Shown piece after piece: positions 19,326 through 29,042 of a stretch of 48,521 nt of DNA. Below the pieces are notes generated by a model, which did not search any database, was not told the DNA's origin, and saw only the letters and a list, made by a program, of their open reading frames with translations. The DNA lies in NCBI GenBank assembly GCA_029936885.1, contig JAPYRR010000005.1:1-48521 (forward strand), given 5' to 3'. The first letter of the stretch is position 1; each line of letters begins with the position of its first letter. Origin of the DNA: Fidelibacterota bacterium. GTDB lineage: Bacteria; Fidelibacterota; Marinisomatia; Marinisomatales; UBA1611. A program made the position numbers and the translations under genes.

Positions 19326-22300
19326 GAACCTCTCCCTGAAAAGTGATAAAATTCTTATATCTGTCATCATTAATCGTATTTAATGTGAAAATCAGAGATA
19401 CGGAATGATTTAAATAATACTGAAGTCTCGTATTCGACCGTAGGCCCACTCCAACTGGATTTCCATTCAGCGCTTCAGGTGGAATATGAGTCATTCCATT
19501 TTCTTCTTTCACTGTCGTCCAAGATACCCCAGTCTGCAACCGACCTTTTTTCTGATAGAAAAATCGACCGTCCAATTTTAACCCATAGGCTGTAGATGAA
19601 AATAACTTTCCTTGTTGAATACCAAAATCTGCTCCCCCTACAAACCCAATATCCACATCATAAGAATTGGACGTTTTGAGTAAAAATTTAGTTTCATTCC
19701 ACCAACCTTTAATCTCTCGGTTTCTTAGTTCTGATATTGTCGATTCTACAAATTTCTGCCTGAATTTTGTTTTAGTCTTAAATGAAATCGTTTTTGAAAT
19801 ATTTTGATTGAAATCAAACCCAAATTCTGATAATCGATCTAAATTATTCCCACGTGAATCCATTCCATTCAGTGATTGAGAATAATCAATCCAACCCATG
19901 ACCCTTCTTTTTCCAGAATACAATAGCTCCAGTCTAGAATCCACTCGAGATTTTGTCAAAGATGTGTCTAAGATTTCAGGGGAGATTATTTGATTTAATT
20001 GAAGGTCCAACCCACGGAAATCTATCCGAGTATTAGATCGAACTAAGAGATTAGGAAATCCATTCAATTTCCCAAAATCTATTGTGAATTTTTGTGACCC
20101 TTCCAAAACAGTATTTGGGTGCCTTTGTCCCGTGGGAACGGTGTATGCTATATATGCACCGTTCGGATCAGAGATGTATGTATTAAAAATGGGGTCATAC
20201 CGAAATTGTCCTAATCCAATACCGACAGAATCATAGACGACTGCACGTGTTTCAGTTAATGATTCTTCCGTTTTTGCTTTAATTTCCCATGATATTGGTT
20301 TTTGGGGTTGACGGTAGGATAAAACAATTCGTGCCAGTGAATAATCAAAGGTAGATTTATTCGTTTCAATTGATTTAACTCGTTTTTTAAAAACTATATC
20401 CTGTTTCCATCCACTTTTAGATCGTGACTTTAAATTGAAAAATCCGATGAAATCCCGTGACGCAGACTCCCAAGATTGAGTCTCTCCATAAAATTCATCT
20501 TGACGAAGATGAATTCCAGATTCAAATGCAAAATCTTTTACCTTTATTGATAATCCACCCCCTGAATTATTAAACTGGTTTTTTTCTGCATCCACCTCTT
20601 TCAAGTAGGATATAAAAGGAGAAATGGATTTGGCATTGATCTGTAACCGACCCTGGCTTCGAACAAAATTCCCCTTCACCTGGCTGACAGATAAATAATT
20701 GAAATATGAATCCTTTAAAATGGGTTTTGTCATTCTTTGGTTCAATCTGAAACGTGATCTCTCATTTTGGGGATAGGTCAAATTCGCATATTCGAACTGG
20801 GACGACCCTATTCCATCGACCACTATTTCGGAAGTTAAATTGCTTTGGCGCACGCCTCTTTCTTTGAGAGAATCCAGATTCCAAAATCGTCTTTGCATCA
20901 CATCATTTTCCTGGCCTAAGGACTGATATGCATTGTTCCGGTTCCAATCAGAAAGTGACAGATTCCATAACACGGGACCTATTTCAAGCGAATCAACAGA
21001 AATACCAAATTTATGGGACGCACCCTTATGTAACGCATTGGTTTGATTGATGGAATTTGGATCCAACCCAGACTGATTTAATTGTCCGGAGAAGGTTACA
21101 TTTTTCCCAAGTTTGTATTCACCGCCGATAAATCCAAATTGATGAGATTCCGGGGCATGAATCGTTTGATTAGTACTATATAGATCCAGATTAGGCGCCC
21201 TCTCTGATTCAGGGACATATTCGTAAAAGATTCTGCCCTTGTCCGAAATAAGCCTTTTGTAAGCACCGTTTGGATCAAATCCAAATGTGATAGCAAAACG
21301 TGTGGAGTCGTTTGATAAAAACTCGGGATCATACACAAAAACAGAATCCACAAACACGTAATCTCCATCATCCCTGATAAAGGAATTGAAAATTATAATT
21401 TTTCCCGATTCACTGTCTGACAAGCCATCCCATATATCTTTCGACCAGTCATCCTGCTGGAATTGATCAGATTCCCTGAACATCCCTAAGGAAAGAGTAC
21501 CCTTGGCACCAAATGCTTTTTCAACCATTCCACCAATAAACCCTTTTTGAAATTGAAAATCCGAATATTGATATTCGATAAAAATATCTGAGTCCGAATG
21601 AATCAAAATATTTGGTGTAAAATTGATCTCAGCCATTGAATAATCAATGGTATAATCATGATTGAGACCTCGAGTCAATTCACGACCATCAATCCATACT
21701 TTTTCTGTTCCGGACAAAACAATGATATTTCGATTTCCATCCTTGCCGGTTAATTGATAAGGTCCTTGGTCTCCATCTCTGCCTTTTATTTCACTGGACG
21801 AGAATTTACCCTTGGTTCCGGCATATACGCCCGTCCCTTGCCAACCGTTATACTTAAAGGTATTCTTTAGTCCTACAAGCTTTCTATTAATATTATGAGT
21901 TTTATCAATATTTTTATTGAAATTAATATCCCCTGCATTAATGGCATAATTTGGGTGAGTTACTGTGAGGTAAACTTTGTCTATTTCTTCTAATTCTCGT
22001 GTCGTCCCCTCAGGTTGGATTGGTAGATCCTGATCCGATAAAACACCGCTTACAATGATATTTTTGGCTAATTGTCCATTCAACTGCATTTGCAATCCAC
22101 CGGAAAAATCAGAGCCACCCATAGGTGAGATAGTCAATTGCCTATAAATACTTCCGGATGAAAAAACGGTTGATTCTTGATGGTTAGTTTGAAATAATTG
22201 GGAGGTTGAAGAGGAAAGTTCATCATGTTGTTCAAGATCAAGGATAGGGAATGATTTCCATCTCGGTCCAACTGATAGAGGTAAACCATCCGTTAAATAA

Positions 22301-22566
22301 TCATAAGAGACTATTAACCTTCCTGGACGAACATCTTTTTCATGTAAAAAGACAATCCCATCAATATCGTTTACTTTTTCAACCTCTATCCATCGTCCAT
22401 CCTGATAAAGATTTAATGTGGATTTCAAAATAAAGGAATGGTTTAATTTTAGGGCAGTTTGGTCCTGCCCTAACAGGAGCGTATCAATCGCAGAGGTGAC
22501 CCGGGCATGAATCGAGCAGGTCAATAAGAAAATTAATTTAAGGTAGAGCCTATTTAAATTTTGCAT
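19312..22566 (-). CDS. Very large outer-membrane beta-barrel / cell-surface protein
   Basis: 1084 aa; signal peptide; HPNYAINAGDINFN, WIDGRELTRGLNHDYTIDYSMAEINFTPN, many amphipathic beta strands, ending FITFQGEVRAHF* with terminal aromatic. Confidence 0.6.
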   Translation of the reverse strand: MQNLNRLYLKLIFLLTCSIHARVTSAIDTLLLGQDQTALKLNHSFILKSTLNLYQDGRWIEVEKVNDIDGIVFLHEKDVRPGRLIVSYDYLTDGLPLSVGPRWKSFPILDLEQHDELSSSTSQLFQTNHQESTVFSSGSIYRQLTISPMGGSDFSGGLQMQLNGQLAKNIIVSGVLSDQDLPIQPEGTTRELEEIDKVYLTVTHPNYAINAGDINFNKNIDKTHNINRKLVGLKNTFKYNGWQGTGVYAGTKGKFSSSEIKGRDGDQGPYQLTGKDGNRNIIVLSGTEKVWIDGRELTRGLNHDYTIDYSMAEINFTPNILIHSDSDIFIEYQYSDFQFQKGFIGGMVEKAFGAKGTLSLGMFRESDQFQQDDWSKDIWDGLSDSESGKIIIFNSFIRDDGDYVFVDSVFVYDPEFLSNDSTRFAITFGFDPNGAYKRLISDKGRIFYEYVPESERAPNLDLYSTNQTIHAPESHQFGFIGGEYKLGKNVTFSGQLNQSGLDPNSINQTNALHKGASHKFGISVDSLEIGPVLWNLSLSDWNRNNAYQSLGQENDVMQRRFWNLDSLKERGVRQSNLTSEIVVDGIGSSQFEYANLTYPQNERSRFRLNQRMTKPILKDSYFNYLSVSQVKGNFVRSQGRLQINAKSISPFISYLKEVDAEKNQFNNSGGGLSIKVKDFAFESGIHLRQDEFYGETQSWESASRDFIGFFNLKSRSKSGWKQDIVFKKRVKSIETNKSTFDYSLARIVLSYRQPQKPISWEIKAKTEESLTETRAVVYDSVGIGLGQFRYDPIFNTYISDPNGAYIAYTVPTGQRHPNTVLEGSQKFTIDFGKLNGFPNLLVRSNTRIDFRGLDLQLNQIISPEILDTSLTKSRVDSRLELLYSGKRRVMGWIDYSQSLNGMDSRGNNLDRLSEFGFDFNQNISKTISFKTKTKFRQKFVESTISELRNREIKGWWNETKFLLKTSNSYDVDIGFVGGADFGIQQGKLFSSTAYGLKLDGRFFYQKKGRLQTGVSWTTVKEENGMTHIPPEALNGNPVGVGLRSNTRLQYYLNHSVSLIFTLNTINDDRYKNFITFQGEVRAHF

Positions 22567-23398
22567 TCAAAATCAGGATATGATCCTGGGATAAAACAGC
22601 CAATGATCTATTCATCGTCGCCACATCAATGACGGGTACACTGGCACCGGGGATGGATACCATTTCCTGAGATTTGACAGACATACCTTTTCCTAGTTTG
22701 TTAAATACAAACCAACTACCCCTTATGGGAGTTAAAAATTCCGCATTAATAATTCCAGATGGATATGAATTTTGTTTTTGTCCTAATCGATTAAAAAAAT
22801 GAACTTCCCCATCAGCGCTTAATATTCCCAGATCGCCATCTTGATTGATGCTCATATCCTTCATATGGATTGTCTTTTCGAATTCTCTGGATAAATTAAT
22901 GAATGGTTGCTCAAGCAATGATCCATTTTCAAAAATAAAAATACTATTGTAAGTGCGTGAATAAAGAAAAAGCCTTCCCCAAGGGTCTAATGTTGCATTT
23001 TCTGGAAAAATACGAGGTTCAATTTTTTCAGTTTTGACTGGATTCAACCGAAAATCCAAATGGGAGATCAAATTTTCAATTCGGTCCAGCACCCAAATTC
23101 CTTCGGGTGAAATTCCCATCCACACTAGGTCGCCATATGTATGCCCACCTTGACCAAGTCCGCCTGCAAGTGTCACATCGCCAAAGGTTCCCAATTCAAT
23201 CATTTCTCTTTGGTTCTGATCGAGCAATAAAAAACGGTTCGCAATTGACCAGCTCAAAACAGTGGGCTCTATATCTAATAGAGATATTTTATCGGGGAAC
23301 GGACGGTATTCTAATATAGATAATGAAACTTGACCAAAAATCAAGCTTGTTAAAAAATAGACGATTAATAAAATGAATTTATGCAGAGTCCGGATCAT
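22550..23398 (-). CDS. Secreted beta-propeller-like hypothetical protein
   Basis: 282 aa with signal peptide; repeated WGRLFLYSRTYNSIFIF / GDLGILSADGEVHFFNRLGQ-like blades. Confidence 0.5.
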   Translation of the reverse strand: MIRTLHKFILLIVYFLTSLIFGQVSLSILEYRPFPDKISLLDIEPTVLSWSIANRFLLLDQNQREMIELGTFGDVTLAGGLGQGGHTYGDLVWMGISPEGIWVLDRIENLISHLDFRLNPVKTEKIEPRIFPENATLDPWGRLFLYSRTYNSIFIFENGSLLEQPFINLSREFEKTIHMKDMSINQDGDLGILSADGEVHFFNRLGQKQNSYPSGIINAEFLTPIRGSWFVFNKLGKGMSVKSQEMVSIPGASVPVIDVATMNRSLAVLSQDHILILNAKFK

Positions 23399-24197
23399 GT
23401 TTAGAGATAGAGTTTAATAGAAAATAAGTACCAATCAAAATCATAAATACCGAAATAACTTGAGATCCAGAAAATAGGTCAAATAGATATTTCTCATTCG
23501 TACGAATGAATTCAATTGTAAATCGTTCAACTCCTGCAAGGATCAAATATGAAAAGAATAAACTTCCAGCGATTTTCACATTATTTCGACGGGACCAAAG
23601 AAAATAGAAGATTGCTACCGCTGCCGAGAACTCGTACAACTGTGTTGGATGTACAGACAAAACACCGGGAGCAAACCCTGAAATATCAATCCAAGGGTAA
23701 TAGACGGAAAAAACTTGAGATGTACTGGGTGGTAATCCATTTGGAAAAGATACTGCCCAAGGTAAGGATGTTGGAATACCGTAATCATCACCCACGAGAA
23801 AACATCCCAATCTCCCAATTCCATATCCTAAAATCAACAAAGGTGCCACAATATCCGCGAATGTAAGCCATTGTAAATTATTTTTTCTTAAAACCATTGT
23901 CACGGCTAGAGTACCACCCATCAATCCCCCAAGGAAAACTAAACCAGACCCGCTAAAAATCATGCCAACGGGATCCTGAATCACATCTCCTAAATTTTCT
24001 AGCAAATAATATATTTTAGATCCTAAAACACCTCCGATCGCTGCCCAAAATATCATATCAGACGCTAATTTTTCATCATGGCCTAATTTCTTCAAATCAT
24101 GGTTGAGTAAGAAATATGTTGTATAGAAAGCCACAACGAGCATAAAACCAAATGAATAAATCGTGATAGGACCAATCTCTAATAAAACCGGATACAT
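23379..24197 (-). CDS. lgt: Prolipoprotein diacylglyceryl transferase
   Basis: GRLGCFLVGDDYGIPTSLPWAVSFPNG; HPTQLYEFSAA; start taken at MYPVLLEIGP (24197), whose ATG overlaps the upstream TAA. Confidence 0.95.
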   Translation of the reverse strand: MYPVLLEIGPITIYSFGFMLVVAFYTTYFLLNHDLKKLGHDEKLASDMIFWAAIGGVLGSKIYYLLENLGDVIQDPVGMIFSGSGLVFLGGLMGGTLAVTMVLRKNNLQWLTFADIVAPLLILGYGIGRLGCFLVGDDYGIPTSLPWAVSFPNGLPPSTSQVFSVYYPWIDISGFAPGVLSVHPTQLYEFSAAVAIFYFLWSRRNNVKIAGSLFFSYLILAGVERFTIEFIRTNEKYLFDLFSGSQVISVFMILIGTYFLLNSISKHDPDSA

Positions 24198-25015
24198 TAT
24201 ATTTTTTCTCCACACTCAGGACAGAATTTGTCTAATTCGCTCAATTTATTTCCGCAATTTAAACAGTTTAAATTACGAGCCTTTCCATTTTGATAATAGT
24301 TCAATACTAGCATGGTGAATAAGGTAACAACTGCTAGTGCAATCATCGGTTCCCAAATATAAAGACTATGACGCTTAATTTTTTGGGGTGGTATTTCAAC
24401 CTGAACGTCTGGCTGAGATAATTTCATAAGTTCATTCAAAGTACTTCTTGTTGTTAAGCCACGAGTATTCATGTAAGAAAAAGTAATCATATGAACATTA
24501 TTTTGTGGAATATTTGTCCATTGAATTGAGTGAATTGTTTGTCCATGTGCATCCTGAGAAGATTCTCCCTTAAATCCCGTGTATTCAAAATTCTCTGCTG
24601 CAAGGGGTTCCTGAATCTCAAAATCTAATTCTATAACTGTTTCAGAAAATGAGAGTTCATATTCAAAATATCGATTGCCAGGTTCCGGAAATTTTGTTGA
24701 ATTAATCATAAAAGCAAATTCATCTAATCCCTTCGGGACTTCCACCCAATTTAACCCCTTTATGAATCGAGTCGAGATGAGGACAAATTCCAATTCACCC
24801 TTCGGATTAGTCTTAATCTGAGAAACAGAATCCACATCGGATGGTACTGTAAAAAGGAATGTATTATTTTGTGTTACACTTTCTCGGTGACCGCTGAACA
24901 ATATTGTAACCATATTTTGGTCATATTCAGGAATAATGGACATACGGCCATGATTCAAATCTCCAAATAGGCGAACGGCTCCAATTATAAATATTAAAAA
25001 AGTGGAAAATCTCAT
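24197..25015 (-). CDS. Membrane protein with extracytoplasmic domain, one TM helix and C-terminal zinc ribbon
   Basis: N-terminal signal; TM MIALAVVTLFTMLVLNYY; CLNCGNKLSELDKFCPECGEKI. Confidence 0.75.
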   Translation of the reverse strand: MRFSTFLIFIIGAVRLFGDLNHGRMSIIPEYDQNMVTILFSGHRESVTQNNTFLFTVPSDVDSVSQIKTNPKGELEFVLISTRFIKGLNWVEVPKGLDEFAFMINSTKFPEPGNRYFEYELSFSETVIELDFEIQEPLAAENFEYTGFKGESSQDAHGQTIHSIQWTNIPQNNVHMITFSYMNTRGLTTRSTLNELMKLSQPDVQVEIPPQKIKRHSLYIWEPMIALAVVTLFTMLVLNYYQNGKARNLNCLNCGNKLSELDKFCPECGEKI

Positions 25016-25038
25016 GGTAAAATTTATAGAGAGAAATC

Positions 25039-25749
25039 CTATTGTGTGGTCATTCTTGTAAGTACTATGAGATCATAAATGGCATGTGACCAAGCTGTGA
25101 TTCCAAATCCACGTAGAAAATAAAGTGTCCCCAATGCCATTCCTGCAAGAAACCGAATCATAAAAATATTAAATGAAAAAAAGTCACCGTATTCACCAAT
25201 AAAATGAAATGATGAAAAAATACCCGCAGCAATTATCATGGCAGACCAGTTTTTAGTTTTTTCTGACCATTGGAAAATGAATCCTAATATAGCAGATATC
25301 CCCGCAATCAACAATACTCGAAATAAAAATTCTTCATAGATTCCAGCTCCCACGGCAAGTGTTACTTGTTGAACTAACATAGAGCCCGTTGGATTCATCA
25401 ACAGTAAATAAACATTGGTCATGAAGAAATAGATCATCACCGACCATACAACACTCTCCCCCATCATCAGTAAAAGATAATCGCCATGAATTTGTGTTTC
25501 TTTCCAATACTTGCGCTGGAGAATAAATGTAATGATAAAACCAATAAAAAATATTCCTCCAATCCAATAATGCCCGGACACACCAAATATTTCCAGGATT
25601 TGTCGCATCAATGCATCGGCGCCATTTCGTAGAACGAGCATATCATCAGATGATGTAAGGAGAATCCCAATCTCGTAAATAAGAAATAACGGGATGGTAA
25701 AAAGAAAGCTATAAAGTGGAGAGGTTGTGGACCGCCAGTAAGAGTTCAT
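25039..25749 (-). CDS. CPBP family intramembrane metalloprotease (CAAX protease-like)
   Basis: Motifs AGIYEEFLFRVLL, SSFHFIGEYG, HAIYDLIVL. Confidence 0.9.
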   Translation of the reverse strand: MNSYWRSTTSPLYSFLFTIPLFLIYEIGILLTSSDDMLVLRNGADALMRQILEIFGVSGHYWIGGIFFIGFIITFILQRKYWKETQIHGDYLLLMMGESVVWSVMIYFFMTNVYLLLMNPTGSMLVQQVTLAVGAGIYEEFLFRVLLIAGISAILGFIFQWSEKTKNWSAMIIAAGIFSSFHFIGEYGDFFSFNIFMIRFLAGMALGTLYFLRGFGITAWSHAIYDLIVLTRMTTQ

Positions 25750-25753
25750 TAAA

Positions 25754-27556
25754 TCAGTCGTTATCTACCTGTAAAACGGCTAAAAGTGCTTCCTGTGGGA
25801 CTTCCACCTTACCGATCATTTTCATGCGTTTTTTGCCCTTCTTTTGCTTTTCCCAGAGCTTGCGTTTCCGCGTGATATCCCCTCCATAACATTTTGCAGT
25901 CACATTTTTTTTGATAGCTTTTATAGTCGTACGTGCTATGATTCGATTATTTAAGGCTGCTTGGATAGCCACTTCGAACATTTGTCTCGGAATCAATTCT
26001 TTCAATTTGCTGCATAAGGCTACCCCACGTTGATAAGCATCGTCCGCGTGACAAATGGTGGACAATGCATCTACCGGTTCGCTGTGAATTAGGATATCCA
26101 ATTTTTGTAGTTGAGCTTTTTCAAATTTTTTGAATTCATAGTCAAAAGATGCATACCCACTGGAAATGGATTTGAGCTTATCATAATAATCAAAAATGAT
26201 CTCGCCTAAAGGCAGATCATAATGGAGTTGGGCTTTTTCCGGGGAGAGATACTGGGTATTTTTATAAATTCCACGTTTTTTCTGGCACAAGGTCATGATG
26301 CTGCCAATATATTTTTTGGGCGTTAAAATTTCTGCCGAAACAATTGGCTCTAGGATTGCTTCAATATCCCCGATTGGTGGCATTTTTGCCGGTGTTTCAA
26401 CTTGCACTCTTTCCCCACTCCGTAATAATACCTGGTAAACAACATTGGGTGTGGTGCTAACCAATTCCAAATCAAATTCCCGTTCCAACCGCTCTTGAAT
26501 GATTTCCATGTGAAGTAATCCCAAAAATCCGCAGCGAAATCCGAAGCCTAATGCCTGACTCGTTTCCGGTGTGAATTCTAAAGAAGCATCGTTCAGCTGG
26601 AGTTTTTCTAAGGCTTGTCGCAATTGGTCATAATCGTCACCATCTGCTGGGTAAAGTCCTGAATAAACCATGGGTTTAATCTTTTTATATCCAGGTAATT
26701 GTACGTCGGCTTTATTTTCCTTAACCGTGATGGTATCACCCGGTTGGATATGGCTCATATCCCGAATACTAGCTACAACATAACCCACATCCCCCGCTCG
26801 AAGTTCTTTTGTTTTTACTTTTTCTAGAATAAAATGACCGGTTTCTGTAATCTCATATTCACGATCATGTGCAAAGAATTGTGCAGTCATCCCTTTTCTT
26901 ATTACACCGTCAAAAACACGGACATAAGGAATGGCTCCTTTATAATTATCATACATGGAATCAAAGATTAGTGCCCGGGATTTTTCACCTGAATTATCTT
27001 TTGGTGGCTCGATTCTATCTATAATGGCATTAAATATATCTTGGATACCAATCCCGCTTTTTGAACTGGCTTCGATGATCTCACTCTCATCACAACCGAT
27101 CAATTCCATCATCTGTATTTTCACATCATCCACCATGGCGGATTGGAGATCTACCTTATTAATAATTGGGATCAACGTGAGGTTATTTTCGATGGCGAGA
27201 TAAGTATTGGACACGGTTTGTGCTTCCACGCCCTGGGCTGCATCCACCAAAAGCAGTGCACCTTCACAGGCAGCCAAAGAACGAGATACTTCATAGGAAA
27301 AATCTACATGGCCCGGTGTGTCAATCAGATTCAAGATATAGGATTGTCCATCCGTGTGTTCGTATTCCATACGGATAGGATGGCTTTTGATGGTGATACC
27401 TCGTTCCCGTTCCAGGTCCATACTGTCCAGAACTTGGGCTTTCATCTCTTTTTTGGGCACGGTATTTGTTTCTTCCAACAAGCGATCAGCGAGAGTGGAT
27501 TTCCCGTGATCAATATGGGCAATAATACAAAAGTTTCGGATGTGAGCCGTTTTCAT
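25754..27556 (-). CDS. lepA: Elongation factor 4 (LepA)
   Basis: IRNFCIIAHIDHGKSTLADRLLE; DTPGHVDFSYEVSRSLAACEGALLLVDAAQGVEAQT; C-terminal KCYGGDITRKRKLWEKQKKGKKRMK. Confidence 0.98.
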   Translation of the reverse strand: MKTAHIRNFCIIAHIDHGKSTLADRLLEETNTVPKKEMKAQVLDSMDLERERGITIKSHPIRMEYEHTDGQSYILNLIDTPGHVDFSYEVSRSLAACEGALLLVDAAQGVEAQTVSNTYLAIENNLTLIPIINKVDLQSAMVDDVKIQMMELIGCDESEIIEASSKSGIGIQDIFNAIIDRIEPPKDNSGEKSRALIFDSMYDNYKGAIPYVRVFDGVIRKGMTAQFFAHDREYEITETGHFILEKVKTKELRAGDVGYVVASIRDMSHIQPGDTITVKENKADVQLPGYKKIKPMVYSGLYPADGDDYDQLRQALEKLQLNDASLEFTPETSQALGFGFRCGFLGLLHMEIIQERLEREFDLELVSTTPNVVYQVLLRSGERVQVETPAKMPPIGDIEAILEPIVSAEILTPKKYIGSIMTLCQKKRGIYKNTQYLSPEKAQLHYDLPLGEIIFDYYDKLKSISSGYASFDYEFKKFEKAQLQKLDILIHSEPVDALSTICHADDAYQRGVALCSKLKELIPRQMFEVAIQAALNNRIIARTTIKAIKKNVTAKCYGGDITRKRKLWEKQKKGKKRMKMIGKVEVPQEALLAVLQVDND

Positions 27557-27703
27557 CCGTTGAAACTACAGAGCAATGATGTTGGTTTATAAAGAGAAAA
27601 TAAATCTTTCCACCCAATCCTCTATTACTATCGTTATAAAGGAATGAGTGGTCTAATACAAATCATTGAAAAGAAAATATCTTTTGTAGGGTTATAATAA
27701 TAA

Positions 27704-27734
27704 TTCTGGATTCATAATCAAGTCAGGAATGACA
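27704..27734. repeat. Degenerate intergenic palindromic repeat remnant
   Basis: TTCTGGATTCATAATCAAGTCAGGAATGACA resembles the common TTCTGGATTCCCG..CGGGAATGACA class with a decayed stem. Confidence 0.35.
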
Positions 27735-27740
27735 AAAAGA

Positions 27741-28103
27741 TTAAATTCGTTTCAAGAGTTCCTTCTTTTTCTTTTGGTACTCTTCTTCGGTAATGAGTCC
27801 CTTCTCTTTCAATTCGGCCAATTTTTCAATCTCTTCAATGATCTGCAAGACATTCTTGTGTTTATCATCGTTGTCTTTATGATCTTTCACAATCACCACA
27901 CGTTGGTGATATCCACAATCGTGCCACATGTGGTCCCAGCGATTCCAATGCCAATTAACACCAAGATAGACTTGTGGCCTGTGATGATTTGTAACATGAT
28001 GAACTTTATGTTTTTTAGGTTTGTGTGTTTTTTGGCGCTTGTGGCTCGGATAGGCCAAGGATAAAAGAAAAATGAATAATAATAAGATCTTTAAATGTTT
28101 CAT
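27741..28103 (-). CDS. Small secreted His/Lys-rich protein with C-terminal SHOCT domain
   Basis: Signal peptide; His-rich middle (KKHKVHHVTNHHRPQVYLGVNWHWNRWDHMWHDCGYHQR); SHOCT-like IEKLAELKEKGLITEEEYQKKKKELL. Confidence 0.75.
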   Translation of the reverse strand: MKHLKILLLFIFLLSLAYPSHKRQKTHKPKKHKVHHVTNHHRPQVYLGVNWHWNRWDHMWHDCGYHQRVVIVKDHKDNDDKHKNVLQIIEEIEKLAELKEKGLITEEEYQKKKKELLKRI

Positions 28104-28162
28104 CTGTTTACTCCATTAAAAGTGTTACCAAGAATGACACATCTAATCCCAGAAAAGTTAAA

Positions 28163-28852
28163 TCAATATTTAATATCATCTCTGCCAACCGATTTACCGA
28201 TATGACCAACCTTATTCCCCATGGTATAAAATTCTCCGCTCCCGGCAGTCATACCAAAAAATGGAACGTTTGGAACAATGAGCCTGCCATTCTCATCACA
28301 AACACCATCCAGTACAGTCGTTGCAACTACATCGGCGAAGAAAACGGTTCGGTGTGGCGGCAAGTCAATCGTATTTATAATTCTGCATTCCAACTGGATT
28401 GGCGCCTCCGCAACAGTGGGCGCATCCACCACCACCGCTTTCCCTTCTGTAAGTTTCGACAGAGCAAATTTATCCATCACTTTACTGGAATTCATGTCCA
28501 CCCTATCAAAAGCATCCACCATGTCCGACGTCGGTACGTTCAAAACAAACTCTTGATACATTTTTATTAAGTCTCCAGCAATATGATAATCCGCTACGCT
28601 GATCCCAATTTGGGGCGGTTTTCCCTCCAGCACAAAAGTCCAGACGACCGAGATTTCTTGCGGATTACCAGGTTTTCCTTTCACGGTTAACAATATAGCG
28701 GGCACAGGGGGAATCATGGGTCCGTTCTCTGAAAGTCTTCTACGTTTCCCATTTTTAAAATCCGGGGAGATTGAATTCGGTTTGCTAGCCCATCCCAAAC
28801 CCGACATGAGTACAGGAAAAATAGTTTTTTTAATAAAAATGCGACGATTCAC
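28163..28852 (-). CDS. Flavin reductase/FMN-binding split-barrel protein with Tat-like signal
   Basis: NRRIFIKKTIFPVLMSGLGWA N-terminus; flavin-reductase-like VWTFVLEGKPPQIGISVADYHIAGDLIKMYQEFVLNVPTSDM. GTG at 28852 (AAGGA 7 nt upstream) preferred over the TTG start at 28858. Confidence 0.75.
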   Translation of the reverse strand: MNRRIFIKKTIFPVLMSGLGWASKPNSISPDFKNGKRRRLSENGPMIPPVPAILLTVKGKPGNPQEISVVWTFVLEGKPPQIGISVADYHIAGDLIKMYQEFVLNVPTSDMVDAFDRVDMNSSKVMDKFALSKLTEGKAVVVDAPTVAEAPIQLECRIINTIDLPPHRTVFFADVVATTVLDGVCDENGRLIVPNVPFFGMTAGSGEFYTMGNKVGHIGKSVGRDDIKY

Positions 28853-28866
28853 CGGCAATTCCTTAA

Positions 28867-29022
28867 TTAAAAAATTATCTCTTTGTTGAATATATTATTC
28901 GCTTCATCTGCACGGTAGCCCCAATCCGGGTTTCCATCATCCCCGTCATAATAGTTTTCTATTATACCAATGTCTCCATCATCTAAGATTTCGGATAAAT
29001 TTTAATCAATATCGACTTGTTG
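28867..29022 (-). pseudogene. Possible decayed gene remnant
   Basis: Reading HLRQQVDID*NLSEILDDGDIGIIENYYDGDDGNPDWGYRADEANNIFNKEIIF*: protein-like composition but an in-frame TAA (29002..29004) and no start codon. Confidence 0.35.
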
Positions 29023-29042
29023 CCTTAAATGAGAAAATGAAG

